Shown here one piece after another: positions 1 to 6,583 of a DNA stretch of 13,109 bases. The DNA lies in the NCBI GenBank assembly GCA_947631585.1, contig CANRLY010000037.1:1-13109 (forward strand), given 5' to 3'. The DNA comes from an uncultured Clostridia bacterium (GTDB lineage Bacteria; Bacillota; Clostridia; Oscillospirales; Ruminococcaceae). Positions within the stretch are counted from its first letter, which is position 1. Each line of letters begins with the position of its first letter. Below the pieces are notes generated by a model that saw only the letters and a list, made by a program, of their open reading frames with translations, did no database searches and had not been told where the DNA came from. The position numbers were made by a program, and so were the translations under genes.

Positions 1-13
1 AAAAAACAAAAAG

Positions 14-50
14 AAAACCGACAGTGAGAGCGCTCTCCTGCCGGTTTTTT
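14..50. terminator. Bidirectional intrinsic terminator-like hairpin
   Basis: An imperfect inverted repeat pairs AAAACCGACAG (14-24) with CTGCCGGTTTT (38-48), with one A-C mismatch. A perfect GAGAGC/GCTCTC palindrome sits at its centre. A T run follows on the plus strand and a long A-rich tract (1-17) precedes it, so on the minus strand the hairpin is also followed by Us. It could end rpmB transcription on the minus strand and also a plus-strand gene left of the window. Direction is inferred from the flanking tracts only. Confidence 0.75.
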
Positions 51-63
51 GCTGCATATTCTG

Positions 64-129
64 AAAATAAAAGCCGCTTGTGATCTTATAAAATAAAATA
101 GCCGCCTTCATAAAATAAAAAAGCCGCCT
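64..129. repeat. Three short imperfect direct repeats, A-rich tract plus GCCGC
   Basis: Three copies of an AAAATAAAA-type tract followed by GCCGC lie at 64-77, 90-107 and 112-129. Copies two and three are almost identical over 18 bases and start 22 bp apart. On the minus strand each reads as a short GC block followed by a T-rich tract, immediately downstream of rpmB. I could not draw a convincing hairpin for them, because the GC blocks all have the same orientation. They may be slipped-strand duplications or vestigial terminator tails. Confidence 0.5.
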
Positions 130-159
130 CCGCTTTTGCAAAGACCGCTTAATTATCAG

Positions 160-348
160 TCAGACCGCTCTTGTTACCTTTCCGGAACGGAGGCATCTCG
201 AACAAGCGTAAACGTGACAGGGAGTGCCGTTTATAACCGCTTTCACTCTCTTGACGTTGGGCTTCCAAGTTCTGTTGGTCCTTCTATGGGAATGAGACAC
301 CTTGATACCAAAGGTAACGCCCTTTCCGCAAAAATCGCATTTTGCCAT
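160..348 (-). CDS. rpmB: 50S ribosomal protein L28
   Basis: This is bacterial ribosomal protein bL28, a component of the large subunit. The 62-residue product has the family's usual length and begins MAKCDFCGKG. It contains the NRTWKPNVKRV stretch typical of L28. Cysteine pairs C4/C7 and C49/C52 form the CxxC...CxxC pattern of the zinc-binding (C+) type of L28. The ATG at 348 is preceded on the minus strand by AAGGGAGGTG, a strong ribosome binding site at normal spacing, which fixes the start. The gene stands alone, divergent from the M50 protease gene, with its own sigma-A-like promoter at 405-433 and terminator-like sequence near 14-50. Overlapping open frames on the plus strand are shadows. 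Confidence 0.96.
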   Translation of the reverse strand: MAKCDFCGKGVTFGIKVSHSHRRTNRTWKPNVKRVKAVINGTPCHVYACSRCLRSGKVTRAV

Positions 349-404
349 TCGGCTGCACCTCCCTTAACATCAAAACAATAATGATTTTATAACACAACAT
401 TGTT

Positions 405-433
405 ATTCTACCAGATTTGCGACTGAATTGCAA
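405..433 (-). promoter_or_regulatory. Sigma-A-type promoter of rpmB
   Basis: On the minus strand, TTGCAA (433-428) and TAGAAT (410-405) are separated by exactly 17 bp. Each matches the TTGACA/TATAAT consensus well. The expected start of transcription lies about 45-50 nt upstream of the rpmB start codon, leaving room for the ribosome binding site. This is a sequence match only. Confidence 0.65.
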
Positions 434-513
434 GAGGTTTTAACAACTTTTTTAAAAAAATTAATAATTTCAGAAAAATATATAGTTTGCGTACATAAAA
501 ATTGCCTTACCTC

Positions 514-542
514 TTGTATTTTGTACAAAAATATAGTATAAT
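514..542 (+). promoter_or_regulatory. Sigma-A-type promoter of the M50/scpA/scpB operon
   Basis: A perfect TATAAT box lies at 537-542. A weak -35 element, TTGTAT (514-519), sits 17 bp upstream of it. The region is A/T-rich. Transcription would start near 549, about 70 nt before the TTG start of the M50 gene. It is divergent from the rpmB promoter, so the two share the 410-514 spacer, which holds only A/T-rich sequence. Confidence 0.6.
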
Positions 543-617
543 ATGACTGTATGCAGGTTTTCGCTGCCTGCTGAATGTTACGCTTTCTGACATAATTGTG
601 AAAGGAACTGATACAGT

Positions 618-1304
618 TTGTTTTCAACGGATAATATCATTAATTACGGCGTCAGGATCCTGATAATCTTTATGATACTGCCGGTGCATGAATTTGCTCA
701 TGCGTGGTCGGCTAAAAAATTGGGGGACGATACCGCCGAGTATATGGGCCGCCTTACCCTGAACCCTATTTCGCATATCGACCCGATAGGTGCGCTCTGC
801 CTGCTGCTTACGGGATTCGGCTGGGCAAAGCCTGTGCCGGTGAACCCGCTGCACTTTAAAAAGTACCGTGCCGGAATGGCTCTGACTGCTGCGGCAGGTC
901 CGCTGTCTAACCTTCTTGTCGCCTTTATCGCATCGGTTATCTATCGTGTGGTCGTGGCGATACCTGTAAGCCCTGAGACGCTTATGCAATACTACCAACA
1001 AGAGGGCGTGTTGTATTTCACTCAGCTGATACTGTACTACTTTATAATAATAAATATAGGACTTGCCATCTTTAACCTGATACCTATACCGCCTCTTGAC
1101 GGCTCCAGGATACTCAGCTACTTTACCAGCGCAAAGTTTGACAGAATGGTGGATAAATACCAGATCTATATATACTTTGGATTTATTATCGTCATGCTCT
1201 CCGGAATACTTGACAGACCGATGAACTTTCTGAGAACTTCGGTTTTCGACCTGTTTATGTTCCTGACCGGCTGGGTGGATAAACTTGTGGCGATAATTGC
1301 GTGA
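618..1304 (+). CDS. M50-family site-2-type intramembrane metalloprotease
   Basis: This is a membrane-embedded zinc metalloprotease of the S2P/M50 family, subgroup with a short core lacking a PDZ domain. The 228-residue product has the zinc-binding HEFAH motif at residues 24-28 in the first transmembrane segment. The conserved NPISHIDPIG block is at 49-58. The second active-site motif, PPLDG with D161 as third zinc ligand, lies in a later transmembrane segment. Other hydrophobic segments are near 88-115, 133-157 and 184-197. The start is a TTG; AAAGGA lies about 11 nt upstream and no nearby ATG fits better. The gene precedes scpA by 26 bp and is probably co-transcribed with it. The natural substrate of this subgroup is unknown to me. 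A sporulation role like that of SpoIVFB is not supported, since that protein carries different extra domains. Confidence 0.9.
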   Translation: MFSTDNIINYGVRILIIFMILPVHEFAHAWSAKKLGDDTAEYMGRLTLNPISHIDPIGALCLLLTGFGWAKPVPVNPLHFKKYRAGMALTAAAGPLSNLLVAFIASVIYRVVVAIPVSPETLMQYYQQEGVLYFTQLILYYFIIINIGLAIFNLIPIPPLDGSRILSYFTSAKFDRMVDKYQIYIYFGFIIVMLSGILDRPMNFLRTSVFDLFMFLTGWVDKLVAIIA

Positions 1305-1330
1305 TTACTTGAAACGGACGGTTTTAACTG

Positions 1331-2062
1331 ATGGATCATCTGACTTTCAGACTGGAAAAATTTGAAGGCCCGCTGGATCTTCTGCTTTTTCTTATCTCAA
1401 AGCACAAACTGGATATTTACGATATAGAGATCTCCGCTTTGCTGGAACAGTACCTTGACTTCATAGACGGACTGGACGAACAGGACCTTGAACTGGCAGG
1501 GGAATTTCTGGAGATGGCGGCAAGGCTCATATACATAAAGACCGTGTCGCTGCTGCCAAAGCCCAATGAAGCCGAAGAGCTGAAACGGGAACTCCAGGGG
1601 ACGCTGATAGAGTATTCTGTCTGCAAACAAGCCGCTCTGCGCCTGAAAGAGGCGTATGCAGGCTCTGAGATATTTGTGCGCAGACCGATGACCATTCCGG
1701 CGGACAAGTCCTATGGCAGACTGCATAGTCCCGAACTGCTGGCGGAAGCTTACATGGGTATCTCCGCACGCAGCAGGAACGACCGCCCTCTCAGCTCGTC
1801 GGTGTTCAGACCGCTGGTCTCACGGAAGATAGTTTCGGTTGGCTCGAAGGTGGTCTATATCCTGCGAAGGCTTTACACTGTGGGGGAATACGACATGGAC
1901 AAGCTTTTTGACGGGCTTGCCGGACGTTCTGAAAGGATAGCGACTTTCCTTGCAGTGCTGGAACTTGCCAAGGGCGGAAGAATTACTATAAGCGATGACA
2001 ATAAACGTGTCTTTATGCAGAAAAAACCAAAGACACGTTCATATAAAACAGTTGAGGGGTAA
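1331..2062 (+). CDS. scpA: Segregation and condensation protein A (kleisin)
   Basis: ScpA is the kleisin subunit of the SMC-ScpA-ScpB condensin, which organises and segregates chromosomes. The 243-residue product is of normal length. Its N-terminal domain carries the hallmark FEGPLDLLLFLI (residues 11-22) followed by DIYDIEIS. This domain contacts the neck of one SMC monomer. An acidic, helical middle part follows, including FLEMAARLIYIKTVSLLP around residue 60-76. The C-terminal winged helix, around residues 197-215 (RSERIATFLAVLELAKGG), binds the SMC head. The ATG at 1331 is chosen because it puts the family motif at the usual distance from the N terminus; the ribosome binding site is weak (GGACGG region). 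scpB follows after 3 bp, so translation of the two is likely coupled. Confidence 0.97.
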   Translation: MDHLTFRLEKFEGPLDLLLFLISKHKLDIYDIEISALLEQYLDFIDGLDEQDLELAGEFLEMAARLIYIKTVSLLPKPNEAEELKRELQGTLIEYSVCKQAALRLKEAYAGSEIFVRRPMTIPADKSYGRLHSPELLAEAYMGISARSRNDRPLSSSVFRPLVSRKIVSVGSKVVYILRRLYTVGEYDMDKLFDGLAGRSERIATFLAVLELAKGGRITISDDNKRVFMQKKPKTRSYKTVEG

Positions 2063-2065
2063 ACA

Positions 2066-2644
2066 ATGTATCTTGACGAGAAGATATCGGTCATCGAGGC
2101 AATACTTTTTGCCGCCGGTGAACAAATAGAAACGGACAGGCTTTCCGAGGCGGCAGGCGTTGAACCGGAAATGACGGAAAAACTTATCAAACTGCTTAAC
2201 GACAGGTACGAAAGTACAGGCTCTGCGCTCAGGGCGCTGAAACTGGGCGACGGCTACCAGCTTGCCACGGAAAAGTCCTTTGCACCGTATATAAAGGCAG
2301 CTCTTGAGACCAAGAGGAACGCCGCTTTGAGTCAGGCAGCGCTGGAAGTCCTTACGGTGGTGGCGTATAACCAGCCGGTCACCAAGAGCTTTGTGGAGCA
2401 GGTCAGAGGAGTTGACAGCTCAGGCGTTATAAATTCACTGGTGGAAAAGGAACTTCTGGAAGAAGCCGGCAGACTGGACCTGCCTGGCAGACCGGTGGCT
2501 TATAAAACTACGGCTAACTTTCTCAGGTGCTTTCAGCTGAGCAGCCTGGAGGAGCTTCCGCCGCTGCCGGGAAACAGCGACCAGATGAGCTTTGACGATA
2601 TGGAGCTGACCGGCGAGGAGACCGAGACCGCTTCGGAAAACTGA
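2066..2644 (+). CDS. scpB: Segregation and condensation protein B
   Basis: ScpB forms a dimer that binds the linker of the ScpA kleisin and so regulates the SMC complex. The 192-residue product shows the expected start, with IEAILFAAGE near residues 10-19. Two winged-helix domains follow. The second contains the family signature ALEVLTVVAYNQPVT and the GRPVAYKTT segment just before the end of the fold. The C-terminal 25 residues are acidic and probably disordered. The ATG lies 3 bp after the scpA stop, with GAGGGG at 2054-2059 inside the end of scpA as ribosome binding site. This overlap of signal and upstream gene favours coordinated synthesis of ScpA and ScpB. The smc gene itself is not in this window. 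Confidence 0.97.
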   Translation: MYLDEKISVIEAILFAAGEQIETDRLSEAAGVEPEMTEKLIKLLNDRYESTGSALRALKLGDGYQLATEKSFAPYIKAALETKRNAALSQAALEVLTVVAYNQPVTKSFVEQVRGVDSSGVINSLVEKELLEEAGRLDLPGRPVAYKTTANFLRCFQLSSLEELPPLPGNSDQMSFDDMELTGEETETASEN

Positions 2645-2696
2645 GCTTTGAAAATTCCATCAATACCCCTGAGACCGATAAAAGGAGATGACGAAA

Positions 2697-3632
2697 ATGA
2701 TAGTTCTTTATGTGATACTGGGTATCATTGCGCTTATCGTCATTTTGCTGCATTTTTCGGTCAGGGCGCATATAAGGGCGTCAAACGATGGGTTTGAAAT
2801 ATCTGTAAAGTATCTTTTCTTTACGATCTATCCGAGAAAACCCAAAAAGGAAAAGCCGCCAAAAAAGGAAAAACCTCCTAAAAGAAAAAGGGAACGTTCC
2901 AAAAAGAAAGCTGAGAGCGAAGAACCGCAGCTGCTGTTCAGTGAGGAAACGCCTGACGACCTGCCGCAAGAGCAAGCGGAAACGCCGGCTCCGGCAGAAT
3001 ATGTTTCTCCGGCGGAAATGCCGCCTCCCGTGGAGAGCCTGCCGCCTCCTGTAACTGAAGAAGCTGCGCCTCCGCCGCCTGAAAAGAAACTTACCAAAGA
3101 GGAAAAGAAAGAACTCAAACGCCTGAAAAAAGAAGAAAAAGCGCTTCTTAAAGAACAGAAAAAACTGGAAAAGGCCAATAAGGGAAGCAAACTTGACGGT
3201 CTTAAAAAGAAGTGGGCTATGATAAAGCCGTATGTTCCAACGGCGTGGAAAACAGTGAAGAAACTGCTCAAGACCGTGCGCTTCTGTAAAACGGACGTCA
3301 CACTGCTGACCGCTAAGGAGGACCCTTATGAGTCGGCAATGAACTACGGTAAGATGAGCGCAGCGGTGTATAACGCAGTTGCGGCGCTGTCAATGATATT
3401 TACCGTGAAGATAAAAAGATTGGCGGTAAACTGCGGATTCAACGAAAACGCACTGAGATATAACGCAGATGTGACAGTCTGCGTCAGACCGTCCGCACTG
3501 ATAGCAATTGCCTTTTGCACACTGGTGAATTTTGCGGCGATCTTTATTTCGGGAAAAATAAGATCGAGACGTGAGAAAAAGGCAAATAAAATAAAAAATT
3601 CTGATGAAACGGAGATGCTTGTAAATGAGTGA
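2697..3632 (+). CDS. DUF2953 membrane protein with long charged linker (YtfI-like)
   Basis: This is a probable single-pass or two-pass membrane protein of the DUF2953 family, whose biochemical role is unknown. An N-terminal transmembrane helix covers about residues 2-20. A Lys/Glu/Pro-rich low-complexity linker follows, from about 47 to 165, containing PPKKEK repeats and a Pro-rich stretch. The recognisable DUF2953 part is C-terminal, with EDPYESAMNYGKMSAAVYNA at about 208-227, then a hydrophobic segment near 266-285 and a basic tail. In Bacillus subtilis the DUF2953 gene ytfI lies directly before ytfJ, the same order as here. AAAGGAG at 2681-2687 abuts an ATG at 2688 but is ideally spaced from the ATG at 2697, so I chose the latter (311 residues). 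The linker appears much longer than in the Bacillus protein, as I recall it. The last 8 bases overlap ytfJ. Confidence 0.85.
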   Translation: MIVLYVILGIIALIVILLHFSVRAHIRASNDGFEISVKYLFFTIYPRKPKKEKPPKKEKPPKRKRERSKKKAESEEPQLLFSEETPDDLPQEQAETPAPAEYVSPAEMPPPVESLPPPVTEEAAPPPPEKKLTKEEKKELKRLKKEEKALLKEQKKLEKANKGSKLDGLKKKWAMIKPYVPTAWKTVKKLLKTVRFCKTDVTLLTAKEDPYESAMNYGKMSAAVYNAVAALSMIFTVKIKRLAVNCGFNENALRYNADVTVCVRPSALIAIAFCTLVNFAAIFISGKIRSRREKKANKIKNSDETEMLVNE

Positions 3633-4020
3633 GAATCATCTTGAAGGTCTTGTGACCGGAGCAATGGAAAAGATCAGGGAAATGATCGACTGCGAAACTA
3701 TCGTCGGCAAACCTATCGTTGTCGCTGACGGAACTACCATTATCCCGGTGTCTAAGGTGTCGTTCGGGTTTGCTTCGGGCGGAAGCGACCTTCCCACCAA
3801 GAACCCCAAGGAGATGTTCGGCGGCGGTTCGGGAGCAGGAATAACTATTTCGCCGATCGCATTTATTGCGGTTTCAAACGGCGATGTGAGACTGCTCCAG
3901 CTCTCAATGAACGCCAGCAAGGAAAATGCGGTCATCAACATGGTGCCGGAGGTCATTGACAAGGTGACCGAATTTCTGAACAAGAAAAAGAACAAGCCTG
4001 AGGAAGCTTCCGACAGCTAA
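3625..4020 (+). CDS. ytfJ: GerW-family sporulation protein YtfJ
   Basis: YtfJ/GerW is a small conserved protein of endospore formers, made in the forespore in Bacillus and needed for proper germination response; its molecular activity is not established. The 131-residue product has the family's core: the N-terminal MEKIREMIDCETIVGKPIVV, then GTTIIPVSKVSFGFASGG, a Gly-rich GGGSGAGITISP segment, and a final VPEVIDKVTEFL helix with a charged tail. The ATG at 3625 overlaps the end of the DUF2953 gene by 8 bp. GGAG at 3611-3614 gives a 10-nt spacing. The DUF2953-ytfJ order is conserved in Firmicutes and supports the call. Its presence suggests the organism sporulates or descends from a sporulating ancestor, but ytfJ is also kept in some strains not known to form spores. 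Confidence 0.94.
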   Translation: MSENHLEGLVTGAMEKIREMIDCETIVGKPIVVADGTTIIPVSKVSFGFASGGSDLPTKNPKEMFGGGSGAGITISPIAFIAVSNGDVRLLQLSMNASKENAVINMVPEVIDKVTEFLNKKKNKPEEASDS

Positions 4021-4040
4021 AATTATACAGCGGTTTTTTG

Positions 4041-4070
4041 GAATCAACAGGCGATGAAATGAGCATAATG
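4041..4070 (+). promoter_or_regulatory. Candidate sigma-G/sigma-F-type promoter before the carboxypeptidase
   Basis: GAATC (4041-4045) and CATAATG (4064-4070) are separated by 18 bp. In Bacillus, sigma-G promoters look like GMATR, a gap of 17-18, and CATNNTA; this site deviates at one position in each element. No good sigma-A pair is present in the same 77-bp gap, because the CATAAT box lacks a properly spaced -35 element. Transcription would begin about 20-25 nt before the carboxypeptidase start. The neighbouring ytfJ is a forespore gene in Bacillus, which makes the match more interesting, but a chance match is quite possible. Confidence 0.3.
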
Positions 4071-4103
4071 TTTCTGTAATAACAAAAACAGAGGTGTATG
4101 CTT

Positions 4104-5261
4104 GTGAGAAAATTATTGTCTGTTTGTCTGGCGGCTCTGACCGCTTTGTCGGCAGCCGGCTCGACCGCCGCCCATGTCAGCGGGGAAAACCTGGAAATTT
4201 CCGCTGATTCGGCTGTGGTCATAGAAGCCGAGACCGGCAGGGTAGTGTATGAGAAAAATGCTTACCAACAAAGACCTATGGCGTCAACTACCAAGATAAT
4301 GACTACTATGCTTGCGCTTGAGCAGCCCGATCTGGACGAATATTTCACCGTGGACAGCGAGGCTGTAAAGGTGGAAGGCTCGTCTATGGGACTGACAGAG
4401 GGCGATCGGGTAACGCTGAGGACTCTTTGCTATGGCATGATGCTTCCCAGCGGAAACGACGCCGCTAACTGTACGGCGGTAAGAGTGGCAGGGAGCATAC
4501 CGGCTTTTGTGGAGATGATGAACCGCAGAGCTGAGGAGTTGGGTCTGAAAGACACCCACTTCGTCACGCCGTCAGGTCTGGACGACTATACTGATGAGCA
4601 TTATTCCACCGCATACGATATGGCTGCGCTTACCGCACAGGCTCTGAAAGACCCTGAGTTCGTGGAGATATGCTCCAGCAAGACCGCTAAACTTTGCTAC
4701 GGCGATCCGCCTTACGACAGATGGCTTTCAAATAACAACAAGCTGCTGAAATACTGCGACGGCGTTTTCGGAGTAAAGACGGGTTTTACCGATAAGGCAA
4801 GAAGATGCCTTGTCACGGCTTGCAAAAGAAACGGTGTAACGCTTATCTGCGTGACGCTCAACGCCCCGTCTGACTGGAACGACCATGCGGCGCTTTATGA
4901 CTATGCTTTTCAGAAAGTGAAAAGCTATGTTCTTCCTATGGAAACTCAGCAGTTCAATGTGAACGTGGTGGGCGGCGAAAAGGACTTTGTAGCGGTGAGA
5001 CCGGAGGTGACCCCCACAGCATCTCTGTTTGACGGCGAACTGGAACGGATAGTTGCCAAAACTACAGTCGCACCATTTTACTATGCGCCTATTATCTGCG
5101 GCGAAAAGCTGGGCAGGGTGGATTTTTACCTTGACGGCGAACTTATCCGCTCGGCAGACCTTTTGGCACAGCAGGATATTTCTGTAAAACAGCGTGACGA
5201 CAGCAGCGTAGTTATGAAATATATCAGGAAAATAAGGGATCTTATCTCAAGATTCTTTTGA
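4104..5261 (+). CDS. Secreted D-alanyl-D-alanine carboxypeptidase (DacF/PBP5 type)
   Basis: This is a low-molecular-weight penicillin-binding protein (peptidase family S11) that trims the terminal D-Ala from peptidoglycan pentapeptides outside the cell. A signal peptide (RKLLS followed by an Ala/Leu-rich core) covers about the first 22 residues. The catalytic motifs are in order: STTK (nucleophile Ser at about 61, Lys at 64), SGN (116-118) and KTG (225-227). A beta-rich PBP5 C-terminal domain follows, from about 270 to 355. The final helix, IRKIRDLISRFF, is amphipathic and suits peripheral membrane anchoring. GAGGTG at 4091-4096 is too close to the ATG at 4098 but 7 nt from the GTG at 4104, so I prefer the GTG (385 residues). 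Position after ytfJ suggests a DacF-like role in spore or vegetative wall; which one cannot be told from sequence. Confidence 0.93.
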   Translation: MRKLLSVCLAALTALSAAGSTAAHVSGENLEISADSAVVIEAETGRVVYEKNAYQQRPMASTTKIMTTMLALEQPDLDEYFTVDSEAVKVEGSSMGLTEGDRVTLRTLCYGMMLPSGNDAANCTAVRVAGSIPAFVEMMNRRAEELGLKDTHFVTPSGLDDYTDEHYSTAYDMAALTAQALKDPEFVEICSSKTAKLCYGDPPYDRWLSNNNKLLKYCDGVFGVKTGFTDKARRCLVTACKRNGVTLICVTLNAPSDWNDHAALYDYAFQKVKSYVLPMETQQFNVNVVGGEKDFVAVRPEVTPTASLFDGELERIVAKTTVAPFYYAPIICGEKLGRVDFYLDGELIRSADLLAQQDISVKQRDDSSVVMKYIRKIRDLISRFF

Positions 5262-5265
5262 AAAC

Positions 5266-5282
5266 GGCAGGACAGCCCTGCC
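5266..5282 (+). other. Short hairpin after the carboxypeptidase gene
   Basis: GGCAGG (5266-5271) and CCTGCC (5277-5282) form a perfect 6-bp stem with a 5-nt loop, four bases after the carboxypeptidase stop codon. No T run follows, so it is not a convincing intrinsic terminator. It could protect the 3' end of the upstream message or weakly attenuate read-through into rluB. The rest of the gap to 5360 shows no promoter I can support. Confidence 0.4.
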
Positions 5283-5360
5283 TACATATCAAAGCTTCGG
5301 CGGTGCGGCTTCAGAAACTGGCAGCCGCCAGAGCTTATGAGTTTCGGAGAAATTGACATT

Positions 5361-6104
5361 ATGGAAAAAATCAGGATCCAGAAGATAATTGCAGACAGCG
5401 GATACTGCTCAAGACGAAAGGCCGAGGAGCTTATCTCTCAGGGGAGAGTGAAAGTAAACGGCAGGGAATGCAGTCTCGGGGATAAGGCAGGAACTAAAGA
5501 TGTTATCAGCATTGACGGCAAGAATATCGCTTCCCCTAAGAAGGTAAAAAAATATTATCTGATGCTTAATAAACCCAGAGGGTATGTTACTACCACCAGC
5601 GATGAACTGGAACGCCGGTGCGTTACCGACCTTATCACCGGCATAGACGCAAGAGTTTACCCGGTGGGACGGCTTGACAGGAACTCTGAGGGACTGCTGC
5701 TGTTTACAAATGACGGAAAATTCGCAAACGATATCATGCACCCGTCCGGAAAGATCGCCAAGACCTATAGGGTCACGGTCAGACCGGATATAACCGACGA
5801 CCAGCTGGTGAAGCTCTCCGAGGGGGTGGAGATAGACGGCTCAAAAACGCTGCCTTGTATAGTTACGGTGCTTGACAAGCAGCCGGGAAGAGTAGTGCTG
5901 CAAATGACTATTCACGAGGGCAGGAACCGCCAGATACGGAAAATGTGCGAAAAAGTAGGTCTTGAGGTGGCAAGGCTAAAACGTACCTCCATAGGACCTT
6001 TGCGGCTGTGTATGCTCAAACCTGGAGAGTTTCGGGAACTTACCCCCGACGAGCTGAGAGCCATCAGAAACGCTCTTTCCAAAAACAAGCAGGGCGGTGA
6101 GTGA
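5361..6104 (+). CDS. rluB: rRNA pseudouridine synthase, RsuA/RluB family
   Basis: This enzyme isomerises a specific uridine in rRNA to pseudouridine; RluB acts on position 2605 (E. coli numbering) of 23S rRNA. The N-terminal S4 RNA-binding domain covers about residues 1-60 (IRIQKIIADSGYCSRRKAEE). The catalytic domain follows, with GRLDRNSEGLLL at 103-114; D106 is the catalytic aspartate. The EGRNRQIRKMCEKVG motif near the C terminus is typical of the RsuA/RluB/RluE/RluF branch. I chose the ATG at 5361 because GGAGA at 5346-5350 is placed about 10 nt upstream and the product then begins at the S4 domain. The in-frame ATG at 5337 lacks a ribosome binding site. The 247-residue length is normal. 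RluB is the usual family member next to scpAB in Firmicutes; exact target specificity is inferred. Confidence 0.92.
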   Translation: MEKIRIQKIIADSGYCSRRKAEELISQGRVKVNGRECSLGDKAGTKDVISIDGKNIASPKKVKKYYLMLNKPRGYVTTTSDELERRCVTDLITGIDARVYPVGRLDRNSEGLLLFTNDGKFANDIMHPSGKIAKTYRVTVRPDITDDQLVKLSEGVEIDGSKTLPCIVTVLDKQPGRVVLQMTIHEGRNRQIRKMCEKVGLEVARLKRTSIGPLRLCMLKPGEFRELTPDELRAIRNALSKNKQGGE

Positions 6105-6474
6105 TTTGCTGGAGATACTGCAAACTAAAAATTATGAAAATTATCTTGGCAGGATAAAGCAACTGGGACTTTCGGAAGTTTATCCCAACGTGGTGGAAGC
6201 GGACGATTCGGGCAGAGTGACCGGCTATGGCATCTACCACCTGGAGGGCGACAGGGTGATGATAGACGAGGTCAGCCCTCAGCAGGATCTTTGCCTGTTT
6301 GACGGCATAACCAGGTCGATATTGTTCCTTTCCATGATGAAAGGCATTGAAAAGGCGGAGTTTTCCGAAAGTATCAGACAAACAGCAAAGAAAATGGGAT
6401 TCGTGAAAGATGATGAAAATTTGCTGTCGTCTGTTACGGAATTTATGTCTAAATGTAAAAGTTGCGGAAAATAG
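6097..6474 (+). CDS. Small GNAT-like protein with C-terminal CxxC
   Basis: This is a 125-residue protein without a clear named family. Its pattern, a beta strand with GYGIYHL, then MIDEVSP, then a helix around CLFDGITRSILFLSMMKGIEKAEF and a final AKKMGFVKDD, resembles a shortened GNAT acetyltransferase fold. The canonical acetyl-CoA loop (Q/RxxGxG/A) is not evident, so it may not be an active acetyltransferase. It ends in SKCKSCGK, a CxxC pair that could bind metal or form a disulfide. The GTG at 6097 overlaps the rluB stop by 8 bp; an in-frame TTG at 6106, with GGTGA 5 nt upstream, is an equally plausible start. The overlap indicates co-transcription and coupled translation with rluB. I recall similar short proteins in other Clostridia but know no function for them. 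Confidence 0.7.
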   Translation: MSDLLEILQTKNYENYLGRIKQLGLSEVYPNVVEADDSGRVTGYGIYHLEGDRVMIDEVSPQQDLCLFDGITRSILFLSMMKGIEKAEFSESIRQTAKKMGFVKDDENLLSSVTEFMSKCKSCGK

Positions 6475-6494
6475 CTTTGCGCCGCCTTGCAAAG
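6475..6494. promoter_or_regulatory. Inverted repeat overlapping the -35 box (possible operator)
   Basis: CTTTGC (6475-6480) and GCAAAG (6489-6494) form a perfect 6-bp inverted repeat with an 8-bp centre, beginning directly after the stop codon of the preceding gene. Its right arm overlaps the -35 element TTGCAA of the carboxyltransferase operon promoter. No T run follows, so it is unlikely to be a terminator. The placement would suit a repressor site, but no regulator is identified. Confidence 0.35.
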
Positions 6495-6515
6495 ATGGAA
6501 AAAATGAGTTATAAT
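6487..6515 (+). promoter_or_regulatory. Sigma-A-type promoter of the carboxyltransferase operon
   Basis: TTGCAA (6487-6492) and a perfect TATAAT (6510-6515) are separated by 17 bp. This is the best sigma-A match on the plus strand. It sets the three carboxyltransferase genes apart from the upstream scp-rluB run and predicts a leader of roughly 90 nt before the ATG at 6611. Confidence 0.75.
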
Positions 6516-6559
6516 ATATACTGCTATAAGCGGCGGTGTTGCCGCAAAACAGACAAACT

Positions 6560-6583
6560 GCCGGAAAGATGTATCTTTGCGGC
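6560..6583 (+). promoter_or_regulatory. Inverted repeat in the leader of the carboxyltransferase operon
   Basis: GCCG-g-AAAGAT (6560-6570) pairs with ATCTTT-g-CGGC (6573-6583), giving ten base pairs interrupted by one G-G mismatch. It lies between the promoter and the ribosome binding site. A second, smaller hairpin (GCGGC/GCCGC, 6530-6545) precedes it. Neither has a T run. They could be an operator for a dimeric regulator or a stabilising 5' structure. I do not recognise a known riboswitch class. Confidence 0.45.

Noticed and set aside
136..381. Plus-strand open frame of 81 codons opposite rpmB
   Set aside because: It is the antisense shadow of rpmB, which has a strong ribosome binding site, promoter and a clear L28 sequence.
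618..1304. M50 protease as SpoIVFB (pro-sigma-K processing)
   Set aside because: The protein belongs to the short, widespread M50 group next to scpA; no CBS domain or SpoIVFA neighbour is present.
2828..3301. Minus-strand 157-codon frame rich in Ser, Phe and Gly
   Set aside because: It is the complement of the Lys/Glu/Pro-rich linker of the DUF2953 gene; its composition follows from the low-complexity DNA.
5266..5282. Terminator ending the carboxypeptidase transcript
   Set aside because: The stem is perfect but short and is followed by TACATATC, not a T run, so I listed it only as a hairpin.
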